A stretch of DNA of 64,000 nucleotides from Liolophura sinensis (taxonomy: Eukaryota > Mollusca > Polyplacophora > Chitonida > Chitonidae): contig NC_088301.1 in the NCBI RefSeq assembly GCF_032854445.1, positions 32,164,402 to 32,228,401 of the forward strand, written 5' to 3'. A program made the translations under genes and the position numbers. Under the pieces are notes generated by a model. It was not told the DNA's origin and did no database searches. It worked only from the letters and a program-made list of their open reading frames with translations. Shown here piece after piece: positions 1-12,700 of this stretch; position 1 is the stretch's first letter; every line of letters starts with the position of its first letter.

Positions 1-112
1 TATTCTGATGGGTTGTTATGTCTGGTGTCTTCGGCATTATACTTCCATGTACACGCACCTAATGACTCTAAGTCGTCATGTGACTGAAAAATTGTACAAT
101 GTAAAACCCCGT
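1..112 (+). mobile_element. SINE family A, 3' part, cut by window edge
   Basis: The first ~60 bases match the complement of the interspersed element at 6170-6480 (the 'gaagacaccagacat' block). Bases 75-108 carry the complement of the family's conserved end (ATGTGACTGAAAAATTGT then TAAAACCCCG). It is therefore a diverged sense-orientation copy whose left part lies outside the window. Confidence 0.6.
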
Positions 113-438
113 ACATACATATATACATACAAGGCTCAACTAATGCCAAAATTTAGGCAAAAACAAATCTTCAAAATGAGTACTAAAAGCATCTAGAACT
201 TCGTATGGTCAAAAATGGTGGGCTTGTAATATGGTGGTTCCAAGTTCTGCATCTCTCTCTTCTCTGACCTAATAAATAAATGTGACAAACAAAGAAACTG
301 TTAAATAAATAGCCTGGCCTTGATGGCAAGATGAATACTAATTTTTTTTTAAATATCAAAGAAGATAAATCAGTGCAAAGGGTTTTCTTCGTGGAAAGTT
401 ATGTAAGTGACAGGTAAGTTTCTGGTTTTGTATCACAG

Positions 439-2363
439 GTTGGCAACACAAGAGCGGGTCTTTCGTACGGGTGGACAACTTAACCTACAGCGCGTCCAGA
501 TCTCCCCTCCCTGACCGAGAGGCTCTGGGAGATGGTGTTCTCCGCCTGTATTTTGTCCGACCGTGCGGAAGGATATCTCATGGGGTTTACGTGAAGAAGT
601 GGCTAAAAGGGGATCCTGACGTGGTAGGTGCCAGAAATACAAGCTCAACATCATTGTGTGCTTGGGTTCAGACTGTACTTTATTTTATATAACTTTGTGA
701 TTTAACATGAACTACTTATGGAAGCGATGAATACGGCCATTCATTGTGCCATCATTCTAGCGTAGTTTAGCCCAATAAGGCGATGAAACGAAGCGATAAA
801 GCAATGGTGCGAAGCCATGGGATGATGACATGAAGCACTGGGACCATAGCACAGTGCGATGATCATCGTCCCATCGCAAAAAATAGCACATTTTTGTAAC
901 GACCAGGATTCTTTGCTGAGCTTCTAGCTGAAAGCTTTGAAGGTCATTTATCCCTATAAGTTTCATACACCCACCGGTGAAGGAGCGTAATGTAGTTTTG
1001 CAATTCACATCCACTACCAGGTTATATCACCAGTTGTTTTGCACAAGCTGTTGTTATATTTGTGCATACACAGACTGAGGTGATGATGTGTGACGCTACA
1101 ATATATATGCATAACTTTGTATCCAAGCAAAAGCTCCTATTGTATCATATGCGCGAATGTGTCGTGCCTTACTTTGGTCTATTTCCTGGGTTGCCATGGT
1201 AATGATATTGTCCATTTCTCTATATCCGCATGTAGTAGATAAATTGGTATGTCTTCATGTCTGGGCTGGAACTACATTGTTTTGCATGTACAATTTTAAT
1301 TTTGAGTGGTGGGTACATGGACATAGATATGATAATGTATTAGGGATTTCCGCAGTTGTCATGGTAACTTTTTTGGTGAGACACAGGTAGTGTACAACGA
1401 TTTCAATGCACTAGTCAATAAACCAGTATATCTACAAATTTTAAGATAATACTAACACCTTGGACCTAATCTTTGTCCGTAGTCCAGCTTTCATATTTTT
1501 TTGTTCATCAGGTCAATTCCACAATAGCTGTAGAAGTCAAGGTGAAAGCTTACAGGGTGAGAGCTGTGGGGGAATGGCGGACTTCACCACAGAGTCATAT
1601 CATCAATGTTGACGGGGAAATCGTCAATCTGCCAGAGCCAGACTTCTCTGTCAGGTAAAGTACTCCACTGGAGTGATTTGCAAGGAAATGGAATTAAATG
1701 TCAAAAATGGCACCCCTTCACGGTTTCTGGGCCCTTTTGGTGCTGTTGCATGGTGGGGTGTGGCCTACATGTAGCTTATATATGAAGATAATTAGAGAGC
1801 TTCAACCTTCCACTAGATCATTTGGTTAAAACATTGAGCTCACCCTATGCATCAGAAAGCTGTGCCATATATGTACCAAATATCAGTGGTTGACACCAGG
1901 CATTCCGTTTCATCTACCCGCCGACTCGTACGAGTCAAATGCTGCTGAACATGATGTTGAACACCAAAGTTTTGGCTTATATTTTCATACCAGGTTCCTT
2001 CTTACCTTCAAAATGTACCAGCTTAAGTCCAGCTCATGCTGGCTTCCTCTCCGGCCGTACGTGGGAAGGTCTTCCGGCAACCTGCGGATGGTCATGGGTT
2101 TCCTCGGGCTCTGCCCAGTTTCCTCCCACCATAATGCTGGCCATCGTTGTATAAGTGAAATATTCTTGAGTATGGCGAAAAACACCAATCAAATAAATAA
2201 ATCAAAATTTACCTTTTCCAGGTGTCACAAAGGGGTATCTCAACTATTCTCTTGGCCGCTAGATAGTATCCCGCTATCGTCAAGCCTGGCTGCTACTGCG
2301 CACGGAAGGGAAGAAAGTTCAGCTTCCAGCTTTGCACAAGGTGCCAACTCTCAGGAACCTTGA
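439..2363 (+). CDS. CERK/CERKL: Ceramide kinase-family lipid kinase, 3' end (gene 1, partial)
   Basis: This is the C-terminal part of a ceramide kinase or ceramide kinase-like protein, a family that phosphorylates ceramide or related lipids at membranes. Three exons are seen: 439-623, 1512-1654 and 2222-2363, ending in TGA. Exon phases join in frame (enter in phase 1, then 0, then 2), with acceptors tatcacag, ttcatcag and ttttccag and donors GTAGGT and GTAAAG. Family marks are W..KSGSF near the start, LGDGVLRLYFVRPCGR, KVKAYRV, NVDGEIV and a final VRCHKGVSQLF that matches the family's 'VHxxLVRLF' strand. After this comes a Ser/Ala-rich tail of about 30 residues that the neighbouring gene lacks. 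The catalytic domain lies left of position 1. The exon organisation equals that of the downstream gene at 8440-18580, so the pair is a tandem duplication. CERK versus CERKL cannot be decided from this part. Confidence 0.85.
624..1511 (+). other. Intron of kinase gene 1; nothing recognised
   Basis: Runs from donor GTAGGT to an acceptor after a T-rich tract. No repeat family, RNA gene or coding signal was recognised. Around 780-890 there are several 'gcgatga'-like words, read here as low-complexity noise. Confidence 0.6.
2024..2204 (+). mobile_element. SINE family B copy, 5' truncated, in last intron of gene 1
   Basis: Starts within the B-box region (aagtccagctcatgctggc), continues through the family body (cgtgggaaggtctt, tcctcccaccataatgctgg) and ends with the 3' domain (ataagtgaaatattcttgag) and an (AAAT)n tail. 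The tail stops about 17 bases before the acceptor of the final exon of gene 1. Confidence 0.85.
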
Positions 2364-4185
2364 AGAAAAGACCAACGATGAAGTCTGCAGATGAGAAATA
2401 TGCAAAATTGAACTTTTGAATAGACATGTATTAAGTTGCTGATCCATTTTTACCGTTTCCTTTTTAGCGTTTTCGTTTTGCTTTTTGTTTACTGATTTGT
2501 AATCAGTTTCTTTTTTATCACACTTTACAAATGAAAGCAATGGAACATGTGCCTTTTGGTCTAATACATTGACTTTAAGCACGCCTTGCCCCCACCTCTA
2601 CCCTCAACTACTCCCCTCACCCACTCCCCAGTTTTGATGTTTATAAAACAAAATCTCCATTGTAACAGTTTAAATATTGTTCAGCTACAAGCTATATCGC
2701 CTTTACACCATTTAACACTTTCATTCATTGTCGCTGTTTCATTATGTATATCCCAGTACACCTACAGACAGCTACCTAAACACATTTTTCAGTTGACTGG
2801 TTAGTACTAAATTGACTAATATTTTTTCAGTGTATTTTATTTTTCGCAGTATACCCAACAGTTATTTTCTTGGAATTTGAAGTCAGTTTAACTTACCCAA
2901 GATTATTTCCAAAAGTTCCTTCCGTGAAGGCTTTACACTATAAGTATATATATGTATATGTGTTTATCTGTGTATTGGTGCTCATCGAAGACAAAGCACG
3001 AAATCGTATGGATTATTCTGTCATCCAAAACACATTTTAAAGGCTGGTCCGCGTTGTGTGTACATATATACATATTACCATGGTAATCATCACAATTTTG
3101 GGTGGGTTCATGCTTATACACCCTACCGACAAGCTATTTTAGTTCTTCCTCCCTGTTCAAATCGCAACATGTATTTTATTACCCTAGTGGACTGGTTCTG
3201 TGAAGCTGTGGTCCTGGGCCATAAAACTATTGCAGGTTAAGCTGATTGTAACTGCCATGGTTACATGTGGTGGTTACAGTCGGTAGTTACAACTAACTTA
3301 GCCAGCTATAGCTTTGTAGAACGGTCCATTTTGCATGGACAGAGACAGTAATCATTTCGTTCCTGCAAAAAGCCTGATATGTTCAGTGTGTAAGTTTGAG
3401 TGTGTAGATCTGCAGTATACACGTACCGATTATTAAACAAAGCACATACATAATTATAGCCCATAATGTGACTTTAAGTACATGTACAAACTGTGTTACT
3501 AATTTATGTCTCATTCCGTATTGCTCAAATAAGAATACGTCCAAAGACAGTTTCTCCGTCACTGATAAAGCTACCCAGCAATGTGCAGATCACCTAATAT
3601 TCATCTAATGGCTATTTTGATCCAGCTTAATATGCTCAGGATTCCATCCTTTTGTAAGGATTCCATTGTTCCGTCAGGATTCCATTGTTCCCCAGCTATT
3701 CTTATGTACCATATGATAGCTGCTTTGCAGAGCTCCCACTGAGGTTGTCTAAAGCCCCGGTCACATTTCAGATGTTTATGGGTCAATGTCGAATGAGGTC
3801 AAGTGTTCAAATCCAGCCCTGTTTTTCAGATGTTTCCTGTTGTGGCCTCCAGCCTTGTGTGTGTATATATATACAAATATATAACATGACCCTATGAACA
3901 AAAGGTGCTACCTTCATGTAGTTCTTTTTGCTAGATCTATAATGTATATTTTTGTCAAGACCTCATTATTACGCAAATCGCAATTTATGGTGACCAGATC
4001 GACACTGTGATATCTGAAACATGATTGGTGACAATGATTTCTTAAACGTTGTTGATGACTTTGATTTCTGTAGCTTTGTTGGTGATGTTTTATTCAGCGA
4101 AGGGGCCTCTTTGTGTTACAAGTATATATAATTTCCGGAACCTGAAAAGTGGGGGGTGGGGGGGGGGGGGGTAAAAGATACACTT
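2364..4185. other. Spacer after kinase gene 1; no gene recognised
   Basis: Holds the presumed 3' UTR of gene 1 and AT-rich sequence. No coding exon, SINE or tandem array was recognised. A G-rich run lies at about 4148-4171, just before the minisatellite. Confidence 0.5.
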
Positions 4186-4199
4186 TGGCCCCCTTGGCC

Positions 4200-5250
4200 A
4201 AGCTTCCTACGCCCCTGTGTAACATTGTTGGTGATTGATATCATCTGGAACATTGTGAGTGACTTTCATGTGTGGAACAATGTTGGTGATTTTTTAATGA
4301 CAGGAATAATGTAGGTGACTTTGATGTCTGAAACATTGTTGGTGACTGTGATGTCTAGAGCATTGTGGGTAACTTTGATGTCAGGAACATTGTTGGTGAC
4401 TGTGATGTCTGGAACATTGTTGGTGACTGTGATGTCTGGAACATTGTGGGTTACTTTGATGCCTGGGACATTGGTGGTGACTGAAATCTGGAATATTGAG
4501 GGCTACTTTGATGACTGGAACATTGTTGGTGACTGATGTGTGGGACATGGTTCGTGACAATGATTTCTGAAACATTGTTGGTGACTGAGATGTCTGGGAC
4601 ATTGTTTGTGATGATGATTGCTGGAAAATTGTTGATGACTGACATCTGGAACATTGTTGGTGACTTTGATGTCTTGAACATTGTTGGTGACCTTGATGTG
4701 TGGGACATTGTTGGTGACTGTGATGGTTGGAACATTGTGGGTGAATTGGATGTCTGGAACATTGTTGGTGACTTGGATGTCTGGAACATTGTTGATGGAT
4801 TTGATGTCTGGAACATTGTTGATGACTTTGATGTCTGGAACATTGGTGATGACTTTGATGTCTGGAACATTGGTGATGACTTTGATGACTGGAACATTGG
4901 TGATGACTTTAATGTCTGGCACATTGGTGATGACGCGATGTCTGGAACATTGTTCATGACTGTAACATTGTTGATGAGTTTGATGCCTGGAACATTGTTG
5001 ATGGATTTGATGCCTGGAACATTGTTGATGACTGTGATGTCTGGAAAATTGTTGATGACTTTGATGACTGGAACATCGGTGGGGGCTTTAATGTCTGGCA
5101 CATTGTTGATGACTGGATGTCTGGAACATTGTTTGTGGCTTTGATGACTGGAACATTGTTGATAACTTTGATGTCTGGTACATTGTTGATGACTGCATGT
5201 CTGGAACATTGTTGGTGACTGATGTCTGTAAATTGTTGGTGACTGTCATG
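4200..5250. repeat. Minisatellite, about 24-27 bp unit
   Basis: About 40 imperfect copies of a unit like TGATGTCTGGAACATTGTTG plus GTGACT, with variants such as 'ggtgatgac'. Many units are 27 or 24 bases, multiples of three, so long frames stay open on both strands by chance. They are not read as genes. Confidence 0.9.
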
Positions 5251-6169
5251 ACTGTTTATAACTTATACCACAGTCTTCCGTGATCTTTGTTCATACTGCC
5301 ATATTGGTTAAAGCGCTGATTGGCTGAAGACTTTTTGATGACCAAGGACTGTGAAAGTTCTTATTATGCGAATGTACATAAGAGTTTTGAAAGCCATGTC
5401 CAATATAAGTGTCTGTATTTCGTTATGGTATTTCTGTGGTGATGCTTTTAAATGTGGCCATTGATACAGCCCAGATTTGATTTTCCTGTAAACCAAGTGA
5501 CCCCTTTTGCCTTCACCTAAGACAACTTATAATCAGATAATTAGAGTAAAGTAATTAAATGTGCAAAGGTAAGTTCTATCACATTTTTTGCTTTCTCTTC
5601 AAGACAATTTTACGACAATCTGTGACGAATTACGACAATTATAGCTGTACTTTTCATAAGCGAACCATCAACCTCGATTCAGTGAGGAATATAGGAGGCA
5701 TTGTACGCGGCATATATTATGTAAATTTACATTTGATAGTTGTAAATAATCGCTAATGGCCGCTGTAAAAGAGTTCAGAAATCTTAATGTTTTAAGAATA
5801 GTGTATGCATTCATGCATGTTCAAATAACTCGTACAATTCACTAATAAAGTAAGAGAAAGATCTGAGTCATTGTTTTTGTTTTCCAATGTATAAATATGT
5901 AGATAAATATATGTAATAAATAGAGACTTTCTCTGGTGCCATCGTTTCTTATATGAAAGCTGCTTGACTTTTGATGGGGTAATCAAAACTGACATTTGCT
6001 ACATTTTCACGGATTTAATAAACATGTATACCGTTACAATCAAAGAACGCCTTCTCTTTGTATGTACACCCATCACAATGTACATGTAAGTCATCGGATG
6101 AATGTTAAAATACAATACCTAGTTTTGGTGTTCGGTGAGTGCTATTTTAACAATAGTGTGTGGGTCATG

Positions 6170-6480
6170 TACATATGCTTGGGGTTTAACGTCGTACTTA
6201 GCAATATTTCAGTCATATGACAATGAGAAGGTGTATGTGCATATGGTGTGTCTTCTAGTGGGAGGGTGAGTGCATGCCGCTTAAGTGTTGCTGCCACTGA
6301 AGTACCATGTCGAAGACACCAGACATGACACCCCATCCAGTCACTTTACACTGACACCAGGCCAACCAGTCATGTTTCGTTGCTCTAACCTCACAGTGCT
6401 GAATGACAAGCCAGGCATCAGCAAGTACCATATTTAGTCTTTGGTATGACCCGACCCGGGTTTGATCCTAGTAGCCCTGT
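6170..6480 (-). mobile_element. SINE family A copy, long and diverged
   Basis: The left end carries the family's conserved end (tgcttggggtttaacgtcgt ... aatatttcagtcatatgac). The body holds 'gaagacaccagacatgacac', and the right end is 'cgacccgggtttgatcctag', which resembles a Pol III B box on the complementary strand. Orientation is given as minus because truncated copies elsewhere keep the 'cttggggttt' end, implying that this end is the 3' end. Confidence 0.7.
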
Positions 6481-6689
6481 GTGTCAAAATGCTGTGTACT
6501 GACCGCCAACATAACTGTAAGTACAGTGCATGTGTTGAGCGTGAGTAGAAGATTAGTCTGCCGGATGTACAGTTTGCTGTCCATGAATGTAAGGGTCGTG
6601 GTTGTCAGTGAAGGCAAATACAGTATGCCGGGAGTCAGTGTAAAGAGAGTGTGCATTGAATATAAATACTATATTCCACTGGTAAACGT

Positions 6690-7440
6690 AGCTAAAGTGT
6701 GACGGTCGTGAATATATAAGTGACCGCCGGGAATGTTAGTACAGTGCGACAGTCAGGAATGTATTAAAATACAATGTGGTGGCCAAGCATGTACATGTAA
6801 GTGCAGTGTGATGGAAGTGAATGTAAATACAGTGTGGTGGCTGTGAATGTAAGTAGTGTGTGATGGACTTGAATGTAAATACAGTGTCATGGACGTGAAT
6901 GTAAGCACAGTGTGACGGTTGTGAATGTATGAAAATCCGATATGGTGGCCATGCATGTATGTACATATAAGTATAGTATGATGGCCATGAATGTAGGTCT
7001 AAGTACAGTGTGATGGACATGAATTTAAGTACAGTGTGATGGCCATGACTGTAAGTACAGTGTGATGGCCATGAATGTAGGCCTGAATACAATGTGATGG
7101 TCATGAATGTAGGCCTAGAGTGTGATGGAAGTGAAAGTAACTACAGTGTGATGGATGTGACTAATTGCAGTGTGAAGGCCATGAATGTAGGCATGAATAC
7201 AGTGTGATGGTCATGAATGTAGACCTAAGGACAGTATGATGGATGTGAATGTAAGAACAGTGTGACGGCCGTGACTAGGTTTGAATACAGTGTGATGGCC
7301 ATGAATACAGGCCTAAGTACAGTATGATAGCCATGAATGTAGGCCTAAGTACAGTGTGATGGCCATGAATACAGGCCTAAGTACAGTGTGATGGACGTGA
7401 ATGTTAACACAGTGTGACGGATGTGAATGTACGACCAATG
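6690..7440. repeat. Minisatellite, about 24-34 bp unit
   Basis: About 25 copies of 'agtacagtgtgatggccatg' followed by 'aatgtaggccta' or shorter variants. The longer variant form measures 32 bases between equivalent points (around 7310-7380). Frames open on the minus strand here are repeat artefacts rich in His and Thr. Confidence 0.85.
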
Positions 7441-7444
7441 TGAG

Positions 7445-8439
7445 TGTGCATCATGGGTAATGTGAAGCTTTTAAGCTGTGTGTCAGACGTGGGACTAATA
7501 TAACAAATATTGTCAGACGTTCGTAAATTGGCAATTACGCACTGGCGGAATCAGTTACTCAGGTTTGATCCTCACATAAAACTGACCACAGTCGTGAATA
7601 AAGTGAAATACTCTTGAATATGTGGAAAATAAGTAAATCGCGCTCTGCACCCTGGGATATACCCCTAACTCCTACCTTGCCTGATGCATGCAACAAACCT
7701 GACGTACTTGATTGTGAGTCCTTAGTCTACACCTTTCACACACCTAAAGTCAGGCTACATAACATTACCGATCGATGTATAATTCTGTGACCTGGTAGGT
7801 GAAGTCTTAGTTCCCAGCAAATCAGCCATTCGGGTTAACATGGGCAGGTATAGTCTATGCGTTTATAATTGATGAACGTTTGAAAGGGTGGGCTTATGTA
7901 TCGATCAGGTAGTTATGAGGCTCCGAGTATCGTCCCCTTGATACTGATAATATCTATAGGTACTCATAGCGGCTGCTTTAGGAAAGGAAAGTCCAGACCT
8001 GTAACACGTGCTAATACGGTTGCTCTCCCAAAGATTGGGCTCTCTTCTGAGGAAAAAAAATTAAGGCTTAATATGGAAAATCAATAGCTATCTGGAGCCA
8101 AAGGGTCAGTTGCATGTTCTAAATCAGATTTGTAATGCACGCTAAAAGGTCTTTCATGTGTCAACTTGGGCCTGGCGTAGCTATTTCCCCACCAGGTGCA
8201 CGCTACTGCTAGCTCATGACAGTCACAACCAGCCACATGTCATATGCCTCTTAGTTACTAAGTCGTCCCCGAGTGGATCAGTCCACCTCTCGCTGTATTG
8301 TAAGGGGTGATACGTTGGTGTTCTGGATTCTCACCCAGAATGCAGAGGGGACTATTTATGGTTTGTTATGACATAAGTTTAAGAGGGTTATACTGAAAAT
8401 ACGGTGGCTGCCGAGTAGGTTCGATTGGCGTCCTTTAAA
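7445..8439 (+). other. Region upstream of kinase gene 2; promoter not identified
   Basis: About 1 kb between the minisatellite and the first ATG of the second kinase gene. It should hold the promoter and 5' UTR if transcription starts close by. I see no convincing TATA box or CpG-rich block and cannot place a start site. Confidence 0.35.
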
Positions 8440-9706
8440 ATGACCGATGGAGACGGTGTTATGCTGCAGGCTCTTTTCAACACAGCCAGAAACGGGAGTG
8501 GCAGAGAAATGACAGTAACTTTTGACGCGGGCAGGATCTGCTGGGAGACTGAGGAGAGCAGTGTAGAGGGAGCTGTTGGGCACAAACCGGACTCCCAAAG
8601 GAAAGGTGAATTGGTGACAGAACAATAAACCAACTATTGGTGCTACTTATGTTGTTCAGTAAACACCATTACTGGACGTTTTTTTTTTTCCTTCGATCCT
8701 TGCTTAAGTGTCGTGATAGGGTGTCGTGCTTCGTGTTCATGTATATTTTTGCCTCTGCATAAGGTGCGGTATGGTAGGCCTATATATATATAGGTCTGTG
8801 AAAAGGCTGACTGCTTTTGTAAATGTATTGCGTATCAAATGTACCCAGACTAAGATTTCGTGCTTGCTTATAGTGGATGCCCATACATCCCTTAGGTATT
8901 ACTCTTTGTCAGACAGCTAGTGTCGGCTGCCTGGGGACTGGAAGACTATGTATAGCCCACAACTGATGGTTTATGTACACTGGACCTAGTACCCCTTCAA
9001 GCCACAAAGTTGAGCAACTCCCAGTAGATAATTCACTGTTTACGGATCTACTGAATTATCAGCTGCGTGCCTAGTTCATCAGACCCTAGAACCTGTACAT
9101 CAACTGAAAGTTGAATGGGAAAACTCTCCACGCGTGACAACCTAGTTTTTAGTTCCGTGCATCATCTCTGTCATAAATAGAAACCATGCATGCTCAGATT
9201 TTTTTTTGTATGCATTTACCTACTGATTCCAAGTCCTTCGTGTCAAAGCCAAAAGTATCTTCGAAGCTGCAAATCAGAATAGTTATATATTTCAAAACAC
9301 GTTTCACTTTCAGATATTTTAAGACATAATTCAATTTTTTCAGTTTTTTTAAATGGCCTGTACGGGCCTTATGACCTACTATACTATTAGAAGCATGAAT
9401 TTATTCTTGTGAAATTATTGATATAGGCCCTATTGCCAACCTAATACAGTTTATGTTCCGTTTTTTTTACAGATCTGGGCGCAATCAAAGGAAATGTATT
9501 GATAGACGATGTTCTTCTGGCAGAACTTGACGATGTGCAGGACGGGGAAGACAATCCCACTACAGTCTCGTTTACCATCCATTATGCGAGTCACATCCAT
9601 GAGAAGAAAGAACCACGCATCTGTACTAGCAATGTCCGTTTTTTCGGGACGAAAGAAAACAGCAAAGAATGGGTGGACAGTATACAGAATGCGCTGTCCA
9701 CAAAGT
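8440..9706 (+). CDS. Gene 2 exons 1-2: PH-like domain
   Basis: Exon 1 (8440-8605, donor AAAG|GTGAAT) encodes LQALFNTARNGSGREMTVTF and GRICWET, like the first strands of the CERK/CERKL PH domain. Exon 2 (9473-9706) adds VSFTIHYA, VRFFGTKENSKEWVDSIQNA, the closing strand and helix with the conserved Trp. The donor T|GTGAGC at 9706 is the one that keeps the frame into exon 3. The intron between them shows no recognised feature. Confidence 0.85.
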
Positions 9707-12700
9707 GTGAGCGAGGTTTTAATATTTGTCCCAACTGAAGAAGTATTATTTTAGACAATAACATTTCATTTTCAAGATATTTCTTCGAAAGCTAAGTCTA
9801 GTCTTGTGTTGTGTCTTCAGCAAGACGTTCACTGAGGCAGCACTATAAATAATGGGTCCGATTTGCGAATGGGAGACACCCTTGTGGTATAATGATGAAA
9901 CCTGACTTGTACATATCTCTACATTCTATGCCAATGTCTGCTGATTTTGTTCCCTTTTCAACTCTCACTTCCATTTAGTTCCTCATCGACCAAAACGCTT
10001 GCTGGCTTTCATAAATCCCATCAGTGGCAAACGAAATGGAGTGAAGATCTTTGAAGAAAAAGCACGCCCTCTGTTGGACAAATTCATCACTGAGACAGAC
10101 GTCATAGGTATGCGTTTGTACTTTTCTGCATATTAATTTCATCGGTAAACAGAAATTTGTGGATAGTCAGCATGATTTTTAAACTGTATGTGTTTTTACC
10201 CCTCCTCCAAAAATTGGCCAGTGGGTATAACATAATCATCGGTGTCCGTCCGTCCATCTGTCGTGTGCCTGGCTGACCGTTTCTTTATAAATATCAATTT
10301 TACCAAACTTATACATGTACAAGTCGGCATTTTACAGTCCGTGACCGTGGCCAATTTTTCAAAGTCATTGGTATCATTTATTTATATTTTGTGACAATCT
10401 TACATACACGATATTTTATCACGATATAAGTCTGTCCATTAAACTTGTCTCTCATATACACCTTATTGGTTTTCACTGATCTATTTTTCGTTGGATCAGT
10501 GGCTCCATTACATTGTAAATTACTCTATCTGGTGAACACTTGAAGTCAGGTGGACAGAATTTATACCACTTGCACATTTAGACACTGAGACTTTTATTTA
10601 AATTTTGTATCAAGCTTATACACACGATATCTTGGGAAGTCTTTGGGAAGGTAATGCCCAGTAAAGTTGTTTCTCATATGCACAAGAACTTCATTGCTTT
10701 CCATTGATCTTGCCCTATTTTTCAAGGTGTTTAAGCCAGTTTGAATAGAAAATAACCCAATTTTAAACAACGGTAAAAATGGTGATTTGAATTGTGTGGG
10801 AACGTATATGCGAAAGCATTTTTACGAATTGTGTGTCACTGTGTATGCGGAAATTGTAATCACCCTTGTGTGGCATATATCACAGTGTGACGGTAAATGT
10901 AATTATTTTACAAGTTGTTTTTTATCGGATGTATGACTATTATTAATTTAAGAATTTGGTTTATCTTTCTTTTCAAGTCACAGAAAAATCTGGCCACATA
11001 GAAGAGATTTTGGAATCCAAAGATCTGGAAGAATACGATGGGTGAGTGTTTCATCTTATTAATTATCCTTTAGAGTCATTTATTTTAATCAATTGCACGA
11101 CAATGCAATAAGTGGTGAATAGAAACTTTTTACATGCCAAACGATGATGTGGCGATTGGCGTCTGTTTGCAAGAGTGAAACGTATCTTGCTTGATCATCA
11201 TTTCATGGATATGAACGACCTTTTGTCATATTTTTTGTTGATTTAACAAAGTTGTAACTCAAAGTTTGGTCTTAAGCCTAAAATGGCTTTCTGAAAAGGC
11301 CTTCGAGTTTTGGCGTCTTTATCGTGGGAAGGCCTGTCAGCAACCACCCATTGGCCTTGGGTGTCCCTCGAGCTCTGCTCGGTTTCCTCCCGTCATAATA
11401 CTGACCGCTGTCGTATAACGCGTGTAAACACCAATCACGTAAATAAATAAATTTAACCGCTATGTTATTCTGTCAAATCCCGGTATATATGCAAGCGGCA
11501 CCATGCGAAACACCCTTGAATTGAGGATCTCCACTTAAACCTTATAGAAGATCCTACATATAATGACGAGTGAGTGAGTGAGTGCTTGGGGTTTAACGTC
11601 GTACTCAACAATTTTTCACTCATATGACGACGAAGGAATCATTAGGGTGCATGCACGTGTAATGTGCCTCCTTGTTGCAGGACGGATTTCCACCGCTCTT
11701 TTATTTAGTGCTGCATCACTGAGACGACTTACCGAAGGCAAGTAAGCCGCCCCGCCCGAGCCATTATACTGATATGGGTCAACCAGTCGTTGCACTATCC
11801 CCTTCATGCTGAACGCCACATATAATGACGAGATGATGATTTGAATTCTGGTTACAGGATATTGTCCGTTGGTGGTGACGGTACATTGGCAGAGGTCGTG
11901 AATGGGCTCGTGCGGAGATCGACACCAGATCTCGGGCTGGACGAGAACTGTGAGATAAGCCTGTCCCCATCTCCTCACCCAATAGGGATCCTGCCAACAG
12001 GTATGAGCCATCAATAATTTAATCGCGCGAGTTTGCACCCAGCCATATGACATTTGTTTACAGTACCCAAGGCTCACTACATCATCAACAAAACACCTAT
12101 GTTAAGACAGAGGTTTGAGAAAATATTCTTCCCATTCTTAAAGAAAATACAACAAATGATACAACCTGAGTTTGTCAGGAAGAGCAGTGGAAGCAGACCT
12201 AAACAACCTCAACCATTTTTTCTAATGTGCTTATTAACTCAATAAATCATTTTTATTTTCACTGGATTTCTTACAAGGCCATGGAATCAGGTGACGTAAG
12301 CGGAAACATTTGCGTTCTTGGTATATAGAGATAATTCACGCATGATTGATCAAAGGTGCTTTCGATTTTCTCATTGTGTGCGATTTTGCTTACATTGAAC
12401 TCCGATATCTCGCTTGTGCATTGTCTCAAAAACCAAAAGTTATCCTTTTTGAACTTCATGTGGGATACATTATCGATGGATGTATCCATTTAGTCTGCAT
12501 GATGTTGTCTTTTCTTTCAAGTATATATAGTCCAAATGTATGCTCGTAGCGTAGGTATAATTGTGGACCTTCTATACACTGCTTCGTGTTGTGTCCTCTT
12601 ACTAAGCTACTCTCTACCATGGTATGGCAGTGGTATTGCTGATGTGGCGTGATCTGCAACTCATGTTTATCTTCTGTTCCTATCGAGAAAGTTTGTCTTG

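Noticed and set aside
4451-5209. Long frame of about 250 codons on the minus strand
   Set aside because: It is the complement of the 24-27-bp minisatellite. The overlapping plus-strand frame is equally open, so the openness comes from the period.
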